Source: Bombyx mori
Taxonomy: Eukaryota > Arthropoda > Insecta > Lepidoptera > Bombycidae
Length of the DNA stretch: 64,000 bases
Assembly (NCBI RefSeq): GCF_030269925.1
Contig: NC_085130.1
Location: forward strand, 6,708,501-6,772,500
Reading direction: 5' to 3'
Below are positions 10,201 to 25,200 of the stretch, piece by piece. Both the position numbers and the translations under genes were made by a program. How positions within the stretch are numbered: the first letter of the stretch is position 1; the number at the start of each line of letters is the position of its first letter. Below the pieces are notes generated by a model. That model ran no database searches, was not told where the DNA came from, and saw only the letters and a program-made list of their open reading frames with translations.

Positions 10201-13200
10201 GACCGAATGGTAAACAGTCGACTTCGCCCAAAGCACGTCATTACAGATCCTCCCGATCCACTAACGGTGCTTTTAGGCACCACAAGCACCGGTCACCGTC
10301 CTCGTCGTCGACGAGTAAGTTAACCCACAGACAGCCCACTGACTTTCTCGCCGGATTTTCTCAGTGGGTCGCGTTTTCGATCCGGTGGTAGATTCTGCGA
10401 AGCACTGCTCTTGCTAGGGTCAGTGTTAGTAACACTCCGGTTTGAACCCCGTGAGCTCACCTACACACGTTAGGGCGAAGCTGAAATAGCCTCTCAAGGC
10501 TATCAGCACGGTAGCATTGTAGACGATTTTCGTAATTATCTCCGTTATGTGTAAGAAACATGAAACTACTCAAATAAAATATATTCTTATAAATAAAAAC
10601 TGGTCAATAGTCGGTATTCCGAGTTTACGCGCGTTAATCGAGAGACGAAATATCGACGACTCGCGCTCTAAGAGTTAAATAGTGTCTAATTCAATATGCT
10701 TTAGAGGTCCTACAACGAAATTCCTCGTCATCACTGCTCAAAAAAGGGTACATTGAACCTTAATAAAGAAAACTAGCTTACGTTAAATATAGTCGTGATG
10801 TCAAGAGCAGAAATAGGAAAATGAGAAACATGCGTCATATGTGTAAAATGTAAAAATATTTCGCTTATACAATAAATTTATTAGAGACGCGTATTTTGGC
10901 AGAGTTTGCCGTCATTGCATTCGGGAAACTTTGAATTTAAAAACTACTAAATGTTTACTTAGGTTTTCGTATTCATTTGATATGGATTCTATCGAATTTC
11001 AGTTCGAACCAAAGCTGAGAGACGAATTTCAATATTTAAAACGTTCGACATACTTTTAAAAAAATCACTACTTATTTTGTGCGATATCTTGAGAAAAGTT
11101 TTGAAGGCATCGTGACCTGAAGGATAAAACTCCCGGCACATTCGTATCGAGCGGTCTGACTGTAGCAAAGTTCGAATCCCGCCGGCGGGTACCAATTTTT
11201 CTAATGAAATACGTACTTTACAAATGTTCACGAATGACTTCCACGGTGAAGGAGACTCTTGTAATAAACATTAAAACCCGCAAAAAATATAATTTGCGTA
11301 ATTACTGGTCTTGCTTGGCTTAGCGTCTTTGAGCCCGTACGGATAGGTACCACTAATCAGCCTGTTTTTACCGTGATACAGGCAGGTACTGTAAAAATGC
11401 AGACTTAAACTCATGTCTCAAGATGGGCGGCGGAATTAACGTGGTTGACATCTGTGGGTTCCGGTAACCACTTAACGCCAGGGTGGCCGTGAGCTTCGTC
11501 CACCCATCTTAGCAATAAATAAATAAATCTTTTGCAGTCTTGAGCTTCGTAAATCAAGCAATGTATATATTTTAAGAACCTATTGTGAACTTGTGAATTT
11601 TCTTAGGTGTTAATTGCGAGAGAAAGAGAATGAAACAGAATTTGAAAGTTCAGGAGGCATTATCTATATGTGCACAAAAAATGTTTTATGTTGCCGAATT
11701 AGTGAACGGTAGTATTATTTCCAACGTTTCCAATGGTTTACGGTTATAGGGAAACTGGAAATTGGTCGTTTTAAACGTTAGAAATAATGTAGTAACATCA
11801 AAAAACGCGGAATTACACTGTAAAAGTAATTTCAATTATGTCGACGACTCGAACAACCGCAGAAAAGTAGAATAGTTTGTAATATCTACAGAATAATGAA
11901 TTAGTCTTTTTTATCATTGATGGGCGGACGAACTCACGGCTCACCTGGTGTTAAACGGTTACCGGAGCCCATAGACATCTGCCATGTAAAAGTTGCCAGC
12001 CAACTTGAGACATGAGTTATAAGGTCTCAGTTTTATAGTTCATCGGCTGCCCCACCCTTCAAGCCGAAACGCATTACTGCTTCAGGGCAGAAAAAGGCAA
12101 GGTGGTGATGGTGGTACCTACCCTTGCGGACTCGCAAGACTTTCTACCACCAGTCTTTTGAATTTTTCAATGCCAAATTAGTTAATCGTAATTCTTATTT
12201 TAATATTTGGCATCAACTGACGTTTTATAATTTGAATCTCGATTTATGAGAAAAACGCATTCTTTTTTACGAAATCATTATCGGGATTGTGTAAATATCT
12301 CTTTATGTATCGTTGTTTATTTTTCATATTGTGCCCGCATTATTTTTTTTATGCTGTTACAGTGAAACTTAAACCCAATGTTGGCATTTCAGAGAAGCAT
12401 TCTGCTTCTATCAACATGTGATGTATAGACTATTTACGTTAGTCTTCTTTGGAGGCGCTCGGGTAGCTGTTAGCAAATCCCACCCCTCCTGGCTGAGCCT
12501 TTGCTCGCCCACCTGCCCTGGTAAAACTGGAAAGGCCTCGGCCACCAGTAACTTTTCAAAAATAAAAAAGAAAGATTCTTTACGACCCTTTTATACTCTT
12601 AGAGGCCACGATAAACTGGTAATCAATAAGTTAGATCATCCTTTGATCCGGTTGAAAATACAATTGAAATAATTTGAAAAACCAAAAATAGTATTTACGC
12701 ATTTGCCAACTTATGTAATGATATAATTAAAGAACAATTGTGTCATTGACTAGTCATCTATATCGTAATAAATGTTTGAAGTCAAGGCGACAACGTTTGA
12801 AACATAAATAAATTTACATTGGCGCGATTTTCGATATGCGATTTAACATCACCTCACTGTTTACATTGTAAAATGTAGCTAGCTTACAACATCGCCGCCC
12901 ACCTTTGTGATGTGCCCGAAGGCAATAATAACCGTGAAGCCAAAACACATGCTTCCTACCACTAGTTATCAAAATGAATTTGAATGAAGAATCAGCAAAT
13001 AAAAACACGAGGACTCTGAAAAACTATCTTAATGTATTGAGGCTCAATTAAAATGGAAAACTCTGTTGACGATGTCCAAAGGTTTAAGAGTAACCCTAGC
13101 ATGACAGCTAATGATGATGCACCTATTATGTTTTAAACTGAGGTATCAAAATTAACTATTACAAAATTTTAGTTACATTTTCATCATTCTGTATTACCTA

Positions 13201-16200
13201 CTCCATGGCTTTTGAAGATTGAAGCTTTAAAGAAAAATAATATAATTTCTTTGAGACGCTCCACTTTCTCGGCAATAGTCGACGTCTTTAATTTGCACTC
13301 AATTACACAAACTACTAATATAAATTTCGAAAGTGATATGCGAAAATAAAATTATCAATGATTCTTCTTTACGCAATGTAAAGAAGAATCATTAATAATA
13401 TAATCATTAGTTTTTTTTTCATTGCTTATATGGTAGGACGAGCTCACAGCCCACCTGGTGTTAAATGGTTACCGGAGCCCAAACATCTACAACGTAAATG
13501 CGCCACCCACCTTGAGGTATAAGTTCCAAGGTCTCAAGTATAGTTACAACGGCTGCCCCACCCCTCAAACAAAAAAGCATTACTGCTTCACGGCAGAAAT
13601 AGGCGAGGTGGTGGTACCTACCCGTGCGGACTCGCAAGAGCTCCTATCACCGGTAGTGTAGTGAAGTGAATTTTTAAAAAAACCTGTTTCACTCTACAAA
13701 TCTCACCGGATCTGTTGAAATTCAGTTTCTGAGCAACCTTTAAACATCTGAAAGCCATTGTGCTATGCGTGGTATCTTATAAAAATAGATACGCATGACA
13801 GACATTGGGCGAACGAACGTTTTTCTATTTATAAAACTCTGAGAGCACGTGTGTGGCGGTGAAATGCAGTCTTAATTCAAAATTTATCCACATCTGAACG
13901 GTGGATTTTATGTACAATTCGACTTTCGTGCGCTTGCTGTACCGTAACATTAAATTCGAAATTGGTTAGCGCGCTCTATGAAGACGTTCCAGTTTCGCGA
14001 ATTTAGTATTTAATTTCATTGAATTGTGACCGAGAGTTTGGATTCGGTTCTTGATAACTTTGGAAATCTTGCTCGCGAATATCGATTTGCAGGGATTTTT
14101 TTACGATGCGGGTAGGCGTTGAACATTTATGTGGTACCGCGAAGGACCACATGATACCTAAGATAATCTTTGTAGGTGTTTTCCTTGTCGTAAGCGATAA
14201 AAGATAAGCATAGTCTATTGTTTTGTATTTTTTTAGACTAAATATTTGTTAGCCAGTCTAGTTATGGATCGCTGAGCCAGAAATATATTGTGTTAAATAA
14301 GGATTTCCGTCATCGAAATAAATGGTATGAAGACATAGATGAACATGTATCTCATATCGCTAACCACATCATATTATGTAAAAAAGCGATTACTTGAAAA
14401 TATATATTTTTATTTAAAGTATAAATTCTGCATGTTCACGTATTTAGTTAACAGTTGGTGTTCATTAGGTTCATTCTAAAGATCAATAAAAATTCTGCCC
14501 TTAACACAGATCCCGTGTTTTCTACCCCTCATGTTTCGCCCTCACTGTACCATACTATTTGCAGGCACCCTCTCACTATGATTGCCACCAAAAATATCTG
14601 CGTTGAAATTTTCAAAGCTTTGCGCCCGAAATAGATATGGTTTTCAAGAAAAGCATGTTAAAACACGACTTTGGATTTTTGTGATAAAGCAATGAAGCGT
14701 GCAGTGTAATTAGAAGTAGTGCTGAATCCGGTGAATTAAATTCCTATTTGGTTTTGAATTTAAATCAAATTTACAGCTTATGTAAAGCGTACTTGCTGTA
14801 ATCAAGTGGTAACCAAATCACTTCGTTGTTACGAAGAAAAAATCTTGAAAGTAATCTTTGTATTCTCGAATATCAAATCACGATCAAACGAAACCATAAA
14901 AAATAGGTAACGTAGATTGAGGGGAATACGGACTAGGAGTAGAATAGGGACAAATCTGGGTTGTCACAATGCTTTTGTCAGAAAAGTTTTGTGGGATTTA
15001 AATTTGTTGAATTGAAAAGGACTTTTATTTAGTACTTATGGATATTAAATAGTTTAATTTTGTCATCAGAGCTTTGTAACTGATTAAAGATATTAAAAAG
15101 TTAATAAGTTTTTGTGTATATTTTTCAATGAACTATCTATAATAATGCATCGTTTATGAAAATTTAAACCTCCGGAACTATTTTAATCTCAATTTTATTG
15201 GTATCACCCTGAGAAAAACCTCTGAAAATTTGTCTTGGAATTGGAAAGCGTCCCGATTCCCCCCAATCTACTGTATTGCCTAAACAAAACTATTATAGCT
15301 AGCTCACGCATCATACATTATCTCGATATTTACACGATGATTCAAACGTTCATTCAAAACATGGCGTCACTTCGGCTGCACCCAGTCACCTGTTCAAACA
15401 TATCACGCTCCTCGGCACATTGGAAATGATCGTTTTAATTATTAGTATTGTGTAGAAACATGCTGATAAACATGTACATACTTTATGTTAGAGAAATTGA
15501 TCTTAACTCTCTTCGCGTTGTTCTAATCCAGCCTTTCCCAAAGTGGGCGATAATGCCCCTTTTTGGGCGCTACGGGCCTAAAGGGGGGCGTTGTGTAGAT
15601 TCTTGGGAGGTGATTTGTAGTTTAATCTAGGAGGAGTTAGACACCGACTAAGCTCTCGCTATAGTGGTTTTTAAGTAGGTGAAAAAATGTGGGCGCTAAA
15701 AATAATTTATTCCCAAACTGTACGGTAGACAAAATATGTTTGGGAACCCCTGTTCTAATTGTTTGGTAAACAACGCTAAATGTATAATAGAGACGAGCTT
15801 ACGTCGAATTATCACCGGAGACGTTCACCTCACTCATTTCGACCCCTGTCTGGAGCAGATAAGGTTTTTTTTTTTTAAATATATATACTGAGACGCGCTT
15901 CGTGAGTCACAGCGACATTCAGATAAAAGGCTTCACGAACAATAGAACTCTGTCGAGAAACCCGGCGATTGTAAAGGTGAACTCGAAATATCAGGGCTGT
16001 GCTTATATTGTGACCTAGAAAGATTTCGTTGATAGTTTGTCGGCGGCACGAATAGAGAGATCTCTAACGGCGTGTAAATGTTTCTTGGTGGGTATATCGT
16101 GTCGTAAGCCCCCAAAGTGTTCCGGATATCAAATACAATTATGCGCTGTTGGCGCAAAGCTAAGTGTGTGTTCTTGTCTTGTGAAAGGTAGGATACAATC

Positions 16201-19200
16201 GAACTCAACTTCTGGACGGCCAAAGTAGACGCATTGTCGCATCTAATTTGTGGCCATTGGCTCAATCAGCACCAAGCTGACCGCGGTGAACTCCAAAGTT
16301 GTAAATTTGAAGTAAATATCCAATGATAATACATTAATAACCAACTAAATGAGGTGATACCCATATTGTTATTGTTGAATTGATAACATTAAATTCAGTC
16401 ATATCGCGTATAGGAATTATCTCGTAAATTTTTATTGGATTCTTTATTCGAACATTTAAAGATTTTTTAGTATCGGGCTCGGCAGTATAGATAGCACTAT
16501 ATAGCATTTGTGTTCGTAAAAGTTTTCAGCTCATCGTTTTTATATTCTTATATAACGTTGGTTTTTTTTTAATTATAATTACATTATTCTCTTTATATCT
16601 CTTTCTTCTTCTCTTTATATCTTTTCCAATTTTTTATTATTATTTTTTAGACATCGAATACGTACATGTAGTCTAATAAATATGTGAAATTGTTTTGTCG
16701 TTCGATTGATTCCCCAGGGTTCGAAATGAACACTTTTCTCCTACCTAATCGCTGATAGCTTCGAAGCCGTACTCTAGCTAGCTACGCACGGCTTGGTACC
16801 CACGTGTGCTCACGGTGCTCAGCCTTTGAGAACTTGCTAACGCTATAAATCGTATCAAGAGCAGTGCTTCCCTGAATATACTACCGAATTAAAATCGCTA
16901 TTAAATAAATAAATAAATATTTACTTACAACACGCCACGTTAACTGGTCCCGTGATAAGTTCGTAAATAACTTGTGTTACAGGTACCAGATAACGGAAAT
17001 AAATTAAGATTTTTATTATACACATACATATATTTAATATACATCCATAATAACCCTGGAAAAGACATTTATATTTCTAGGGTCGGCAGACTAAAGCACA
17101 TAAGTCAAAATTTTCAATTTATTTTTTATTACATCATCGGTTTACATTTTGCTCAACACACAATCTGACTAAAGCACATAAATCAAACTCAAGTATTTCA
17201 TGGCGTATTCAAGCGGCGTTCTGTATCAACCTTATCAAATCCCAATATAATCAAACGAACTAAAAAACATAACTGAACTTATGTTCTAAGGAACACCATA
17301 AGTACAAAGTTATTAACGTAAGAAGTCTGACTTATGTTATAAAGAACATCAAAATGTTACATTTCTTTATAGAAAGTGGTTACTTAAAAATATTTATAAC
17401 GTAAACAATACTTCGGTAAGTGGTTTTAATTTACTAATGTTGTCGATTGTGCACAGTTTGTTGTTTAGTTTTGTGTGAGTGCTTAAGTATTTTAATTATT
17501 TAAGATGAATATTCAAAGAGGCAAGAAATTAGTTGAAATGGCGTCATCCACTCATCTGGAAAGCAATGAAGGTATATTTTCACATATCTTCAAAATTATG
17601 ATTTGAAAATTACGTAATTATATCAATATTATATCATTATAAATAGATAATTAATTGTCTTGTCCTTTTTTAGAAAATGTAAATCAACAGTCGATTTTGA
17701 ACACAGAGTTCTAGTAGAACCTAGTAGTAGACGATCCTATACCGTCGACATCATCAGGTCAAGTCAGTAGCTTAACATACTATTCTGTACTTGACTTCTC
17801 TAGTGATGATTCTGTACGATATCCATGTTATGAATTACCGAGACTTCCAATCACATCAAGTTCAAGTACTTGTGATGAAATTTCAATGAATCCTAATGTG
17901 TCTCCAAAAAAGAGTATACGTACTATAAAAAGAGAAAAAAGAATAAAACGTAACTTAGGACAGGTATACAAAACTTTAAAAGGAAAATATATATCAGATC
18001 GCACTATGAATTAAAAAAAATATTTGAGAAAAAACAAAAAAAAAAGCCCGCTGAGTTTGTTTCGCTGGTTCTTCTCAGGACTGTGGCTTTTTTTGGAACC
18101 GGTGGTAGAGATAACATTGTTATTTATATTTTGACATTCAATAAGTGTGTTATACTGACACCTAAGTTGAAATAAATGATTTTGAATTTGAAAGAGTTAC
18201 CTGTTTGCAGAATGAAATGTAAAGAACGTATACCATTAACTGATAGGCGTGCCATATTTACAGAATATTGGCAAATGGGGTCATATGCAAAAAGATCTGC
18301 ATACTTGGAAATTCAAGATAAATCTAAACAAAGAATACGAGCTATTGAACCTGAAAAGCAAAAGCTTAGAATGAAGACATAAAAATACTTTTTTACTGTG
18401 CATGGTAAAGGTGAACCTGTCTGCCGAGGATGTTTAATGAAACCGTTAGATGAAAGTGACAATTTTATAAAGACAGTTGCTATGAAAAGGAGATCATCCA
18501 TTGGGGGTTCTCAAACTGATGATATAATATCTATACAGCCATTACCCGTATTCATCGAGAAAAAAAATGATTTAATTTCGCTGCTCCCTTTAATACTAGA
18601 TATTTTCCATGAATTTTACATAAGTCTTCCCACGTTGGAAACTTTACGAAATACTGATCCAGATATTTAGAAGAAGAAGAATAATAGAATAAGAAGAAGA
18701 ATTTTAATTAAACATTGAGTTGTTATTTATATTTATGACTTATATTATTATAATATATATCTTAATTGTTGATCTTTTTCACTTAACTCATACTATTATT
18801 GTGTTCCTTATAACTTAAGTCATCTAATTATTAAATAATCACATTTACTTTAAAATATTTAATTTTAATAATAAGTTAGTGTTATAGACTTATATAATTC
18901 AAATAAACATTATTAAGTTTGTTAATGTATAAGATTCTAAATAGTTTTTTTTAATTCCTGTAAAGTAGAGTTTTTTGACTTATGTGCTTTAGTCTGCTGA
19001 CCCTAGATTTATCATACAAATATCTTCCCTTAGCGGGATTCGAACCCGCGACCCCCTTGTGTAGTGACCATGTCACTTACCACTACACCAGACAGCTGTT
19101 AAATTCACATTCACTGAGCAATGCAATGGGTTGGGTTGCACGTCAAACTCTTCGTCGCAATCGACAAGGACGATGACCTCTGAGAGGCGAAAAGCACCAA

Positions 19201-22200
19201 GAGTTGATCAGGAGTATCTGATTCGACGTCTATAAACACTCTTGTTGTTGGCAAAGTACTATCTCTTTCTCTTCAATCGGTCCCTCATTGCTGAGGATCC
19301 TGACTCCGTCCGATCCCGTCAACCAGCTGTCTCCATCGACCCCGTTCTGTGACTCGGTGGAATGCGTCGCTGACAGGTATTTTCAGTTCCTCCGCTATTT
19401 GGTGCAACCGTCGTTTGGGACCTCTACCCCTAGGCCTTTTCCCCTCGATTTTACCGGTCACCACAAGGCGTTCCAAATTGCTAGTATCTCTGCGTGCAAC
19501 ATGACCAAAATACCGCAATGTTCTTTGTAGGCAAGCTATGGATAGACGTCCGAGTCTTTTCTATTTTAGCTGCTTGAGAATAGTAAATAATAATAATAGC
19601 AAAGTATTAAGGCGGATTTACATTACGAAATTAGTGGCGTGAAATTAATTTCGTGACATTAGTTTTACTAACAGTTTCACGTGTAATTTAATACTTTCGT
19701 AATGCATGCATTAATTTCATGCATGGAAATTAGTTTCGTGCCCTGCGCGATTTTTTGGTGAAATTAATGTCATGCAACTAATTTCATAGTGTAAACGCGA
19801 CGTGAAACTAATGTCGCGAAAGGGCCTGCGCTGTGCGGACGTGTGTATTGTTAGTTCGGACGCGCTACAATAAGTTTATATTCTATAGCTACATTGAATA
19901 TAGCAAATTATAGCTTTGATGTTCAAGGCGCCATGGTTACTGCGATACTGTGAATTTCGCGACACTAATTTTTTAACGAAACTACTTTCGCATATATCGA
20001 AAGTACTTTCGTGAAACTGAGCTCAACATGCATGACACTAATTTCGTAATGTAAATCCCGCATTATAATAAACGTAATATTTCGAGAGGAAAGACAGAGC
20101 TCTTACTGTTTTGAATACTGAAATCAGTCTTTTTTTTGTTTGAAGGAATTATATTTATATTTACCCAATGACGAGAACTATGAAACAAATACAGTTTGCC
20201 ATTATAACGTGAACTGTGCCCTAATTTAACAAACCGTTAGCTGGAATTGCTTAGTATAAATTTTGATCTAGGTTAAAGCCGGCTCTAACTAATGATGACA
20301 AATGTAATGAATGACCTCCCAGCGACTGAATTAGAAACTTATACCAATGCCAGCAGCGGGGGGAGATTTGATTATTTGTTATTGTATTTTATATTATCAA
20401 GTCTACTTAGGCTGTTTGATAGTATATACGGTTGTTCAGACGGGTGGACGAGCTCACAGCCCACCTGGTGTTACGTGATTACCGGAATCCATATACTGGT
20501 GGTAGGACCTCTTGTGAGTCCGCACGAGTAAGTACCACCACCCTGTCTAATTCTGCCGTGAAGCAGTAATTCGTTTAGGTTTGAAGGGCGGGGCACCCGT
20601 TGTAACTATACTGAGACCATAGAACTTATATCTCGAGGTGGGTGGCACATTTACATTGTAAATGTTTATGGGCTCCAGTAACCACTTAACATCAGGTAGG
20701 CTGTGAGCTCGTCCTACCATATAAGCAATAAAAAAAAACTAATGATTATATTATCAATGATTCTTTTTTACATTGCGTAAAAGAGAATCATTGATAATTT
20801 TATTTTCGCAAATAGCTTTCGAAATTTATATCAGTAGTTTGTGTAATTGATATATTGTATATCTCAAGATCGGTGGCGCTTTACGTTGTAGATGTCTATG
20901 GGCTTCAGTAACCACTTAACACCAGGTGGGCTGTGAGCTCTTCCACCCATCTATCAGCAATTAAAAAAAAACTTCAACAACATAAATACCGCCATACGCC
21001 TTGGGATATTAGTTCCAATGTCTCAGTTTTTAAAGTACAACCAGTGCCCCACTTTTCAAAACGTAAATATTACTGCTTCACGACTGAAATAGGCAGGGTA
21101 CTTCTACCTATCCGTGCAGGCTCATAAGACTTCTTACCACCACTAAACGAAAACTACGATAATCCTCTATTAACTATAATAAAATGAAGGCCGGCCAACG
21201 TTTACTATAGATCATCGCTGTCAGTATGAAATGTAACCATTTGTTTAAGTGACTTTTGCGTCATCAGTCGCACGTTGTAGACGGTGTTTTGCCAGAAAAT
21301 CGAATTTCCAAGCACATTCAACTAAGTATAGTTTCAAATCCGATAAAATACTAAATACTTCTATGTCTTTAAAGATATTTTTTTATTGCTTAGATGGGTG
21401 GACGAGCTCACAGCCCACCTGGTGTTAAGTGGTTACTGGAGCCCATAGACATTTACAACGTAAATGCGCCACCCACCTTGAGATATAAGTTCTAAGATCT
21501 CAGTATAGTTACAACGGCTGCCCTACCCTTCAAACCGAAACGCTTTACTGCTTCACGGTAGAGAGCTTGACACACGACAGGTTGGTGGTACCTACACGTG
21601 CGGACTCACAAGAGGTTCTACCACCAGTAATTACGCAAATTATAATTTTGCGGGTTTGATTTTTATTACACGATGCTATTCCTTCATCGTGGAAGTTAAT
21701 CGTGAACATTTGTTGAGTACGTATTTCATTAGAAAAATCCCTTTAAAAACAGTTCTTCAGGAGACACCGTGGCAAATCTGAAGTCATTTAACTTGTTCTG
21801 AACAAAAACTGTAGAAAACGCCTTGTATTTGAGTCGTCTATTATCAAAGGTGGCAATCTGTGCATTTGGACAAAAAAATGTTATTGATATGGCAATACAG
21901 ACTGATTTGAATATAATCGTCTCCTTCAAAGAATACGGTTCAAAACCTGCATTAAATAAAGGTTAATACTTAACCTGCTATTTATCTAAGATGTCGTTCA
22001 GAAGAGTTTTGTGACTGCCAATGGAATACAAAGTCAATAATTCGTTTTTCTGATTTACCAATAATTGTCCAAAAGTCACATTGCCGGCTTTGATAATAGT
22101 CGACTCATTTGTTACTTATGACTAACAGATGAACTCTGGGATGCGTTATTGACAAAAATAATGACAAAAAACCGTTTTTTGTTACTCCTTTAGATCACGA

Positions 22201-25200
22201 ATTTGCGAATTCGTCATGGCAATTCTTCGTCGTCTTCTTGCCCGTATCCCACATTATTTTGCGGCAATGCAGTAATTCCTCTTATCATGCTGCATAGCTT
22301 TACGTTTGACTGCCTGCGTGACCTCAACCCTCCTTGGGTTATTATATCTCCAGTAGTATTATCATTGAACTGTGCCATAGGAAAGGACTTTCCTGTTTCT
22401 TCATTTAGGTTTTCTTTTACTATAAACGTTTAAGACTAAAATGTGGATATTCAGATTTAAAAAAATATTACATTTTATTCGTTATTCTATCTAACAGCGG
22501 TCGGGGAACCGGGGTAAATTACCCCAAATGGGGTAAAATGAAATTTTTGGAGGTAAAAATGAAACTTTTGTGAGTAAAAAGTATATATTGAAGTGAAATT
22601 TCTTTAGAATCGTTGTGATTTCCAACTCGATGAAACGAACTGAAACGAAACGAAAAAAGAAGTCCATAGAGACACAAACACATAAATGTATAGGATTCAG
22701 CCGGCGAGAGAATGAGATAGAACACATTATTTGGAAACACAAAGTTCACGTGATTGACCCAGGTATTTTATTGTAGGCATCGTGTGCCGCGATTGGCTTG
22801 GCGTTATGTATTACTAGATATTACATTGATAAATTGAATAAATGATGTTTAAATTAAATTTTTGGTTATTTTTTTCTTTTCAAAATTATCATGGGGGCTA
22901 TAACATGAAAGATGCTAAAAAGAAGCGATTTCGTTTTTTTTTTTTTCTTCTCCATGGGGTAATATTAACTTACACAAAGTATTTTTGGGTAATAATTAAA
23001 AAAGTTCCCCGATCGTTGTTCTATAATATGGTAATAATCCCGGACATAAATATTTCTACACAATTAATTGTTACGAGTTTTAAAAGCATTAAACGATTTT
23101 CCTATTCGTGACACGCCCACGCATTTGGATCTAATCCAAAATTGATTTAGGACTGTATTACAGTCGCAAACCTAGACCTATTTATTGGTACCCCAAAGCC
23201 ACGACACGACTTTATATTTGAAACGCTAATTATAATATTTTGTATGTATGAAATAAATCTGGATGAATAAGACAAGTCAACTTCTATTGTTAGTAGTCTT
23301 TGAAGGTTCAGTTTTATTTCGGATGAAACTGTAAAATCTACAAACAAAGTTTTTTTTTTTTATTGCTTAGTCTTCATTTTAATTGCTCAGATATGAGCTT
23401 GTAGCGTACCACAACGTAAATACCGCCAGCCACTGTCAGACATGAGTTGTAAGCCACATTTCTATAGTACAAGGGCTATCCCGCCCTTTAAACCTGGACG
23501 AGATACTGCTACGGGTCAGATATATGCAGGATGATGGATACCAACCAACCATCAATTTTGGGCCTATAAGCGTCGAAGCTTATGTGTAAAAGGGCGTTAA
23601 CAGCGTTGAGCGGGGGTTTACCCCATATTATATCAGTCCAACAAAACTTAATACCATTATAAAATTTATAAGCGCCGTCTATACGCGGGCTGATTAAAAT
23701 CCAATACAATCATTAACTGGAAATTATTTTATTATTGTGATTATTCTTGATATAAAACTGTGTAGCTGTTAGCTACTTAATTACTATTGAGCCGTGAGCT
23801 TTGATTCGATTAGGTTTAGATTAGACGTATTAACACACACAAGACTTCCAAGTAGGTACACATGATTCTGTGAAAAGACGACACCCGAATTTAAATAATT
23901 TGAGTAAATTGCTAATTGATTATAACAATACTTACAATAATAAGCTCGCACGGAGTATGTTTCAATAATCTATCAATTTCAGCCACGAGAAAGTGGCGCA
24001 TTTCATTATGAAAGGTGCGGCAAAAGTTACACTGGCCATTCTAAGTTTGACGTCTTAAGAATTCCGGATAATGACTTGTGCCCGTAAGATATTCTGGTAA
24101 TGCACCAAAAAATTGGTCCTTTTAACTTTGTCAAAACGGCAGACGATAACCGCTTTTTTTAAATTTACTCTGCTCACGTCGGTTGATTGTCTAAAGCAGC
24201 CTTTCCCAAAGTGGGCAACAACGCCACCTTGGGGTCGCTGCAGGCCTAAAGGGGGGCGTAAGAGAAATACCAAAAAAATGGGGGCGTTGTGTAGAGGCTT
24301 GGGATGCAATTTGTAATTCCATCTGGGAGGACTCTTGAACACCGACTGAGCTCTCGCTATAGTGGTTTAAAGTAGGTAAAAAAGGGCGCTAAAAAATAAT
24401 TTATACTCTAAGTGGGCAGTTGACAAAATAAGTTTGGGAAACCCTGGTCTAAAGCCTGCATTTTCGTTGTCTCGCAACTCGCTAGGTGGTGGTAGCCTTC
24501 GTTTGATTAAGAAAAAAATAGACATTCGCAGAAACAGTTTGAATTTATTTATTTATTTAATATATTTTGTACACACAGCTGTTAGAAGAAATACGACAAT
24601 AAGGATACAGAGTACAAGGGCACTACTTATTTCATCTTGAAATCTCTTCCAGTAGGCCCGCAAAAGGAAAGAAGAATTAGGAACACAAACCTATTGCATA
24701 CAGCAAACATTACGTATAACAACATATACACACTACAAGACACAAAACAATACATATATATATATATATATATATGATACGCATACATATATATAATGCT
24801 TCTTCTTTTTCTTCAATGAAAATGTTTTATTTTTTATAAAAACTCGCAAATATCTATATATCAATTTTTCGCGTTCCAGGCGTCTGGTGTGACAGTTTCG
24901 GACGCTTGCAAGACCACTTACGAAGAGATCAAGAAGGACAAGAAGCATCGTTACGTTGTCTTCTACATCCGTGACGAGAAACAGATCGACGTCGAGACGG
25001 TTGGCGAACGCAACGCCGAATACGAACAGTTCCTCGAGGATCTGCAGAAGGGCGGTACCGGGGAATGCAGGTGAGATGTGACGACTTCGTGGTAAACTTT
25101 TCTATGCTCCGAATATTTTTATTGCTTAGATGTGTGGAGGAGTTCACAGCCCACCTGGTGTTAAGTGGTTACTGGAGCCCATAGACATTTACAACGTAAA

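Larger units (their letters stand above)
17080..19003 (+). mobile_element. 1.9-kb DNA transposon with TA duplication and remnant protein
   Basis: Terminal inverted repeats of about 28 bp start GGGTCGGCAGACTAAAGCAC at 17080 and end with the complement at 19003 (one mismatch seen), each flanked by TA. The TIR core GACTAAAGCACATAA is repeated inside at about 17167. Inside are remnants of a transposon protein: an ATG exon at 17505-17571 with a donor; a segment whose frame ends IKRNLGQVYKTLKGKYISDR (to about 18013); then, after an inserted retroposon, VCRMKCKERIPLTDRRAIFT and a segment with GEPVCRGCLMKPLDESDNF. The Cys/Lys-rich KC...R..IF..YW and VC...FL...D blocks recur in insect transposon-associated proteins I have seen but cannot name. 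Stop codons break the frame. Confidence 0.75.

Noticed and set aside
19030..19100. Possible tRNA gene on the minus strand
   Set aside because: A and B boxes are perfect, but the acceptor stem does not pair and no anticodon stem-loop forms; it continues as repeat-like sequence. Kept as a SINE head.
24889..25147. Minus-strand frame opposite cofilin exon 2
   Set aside because: Shadow of a well-supported exon.
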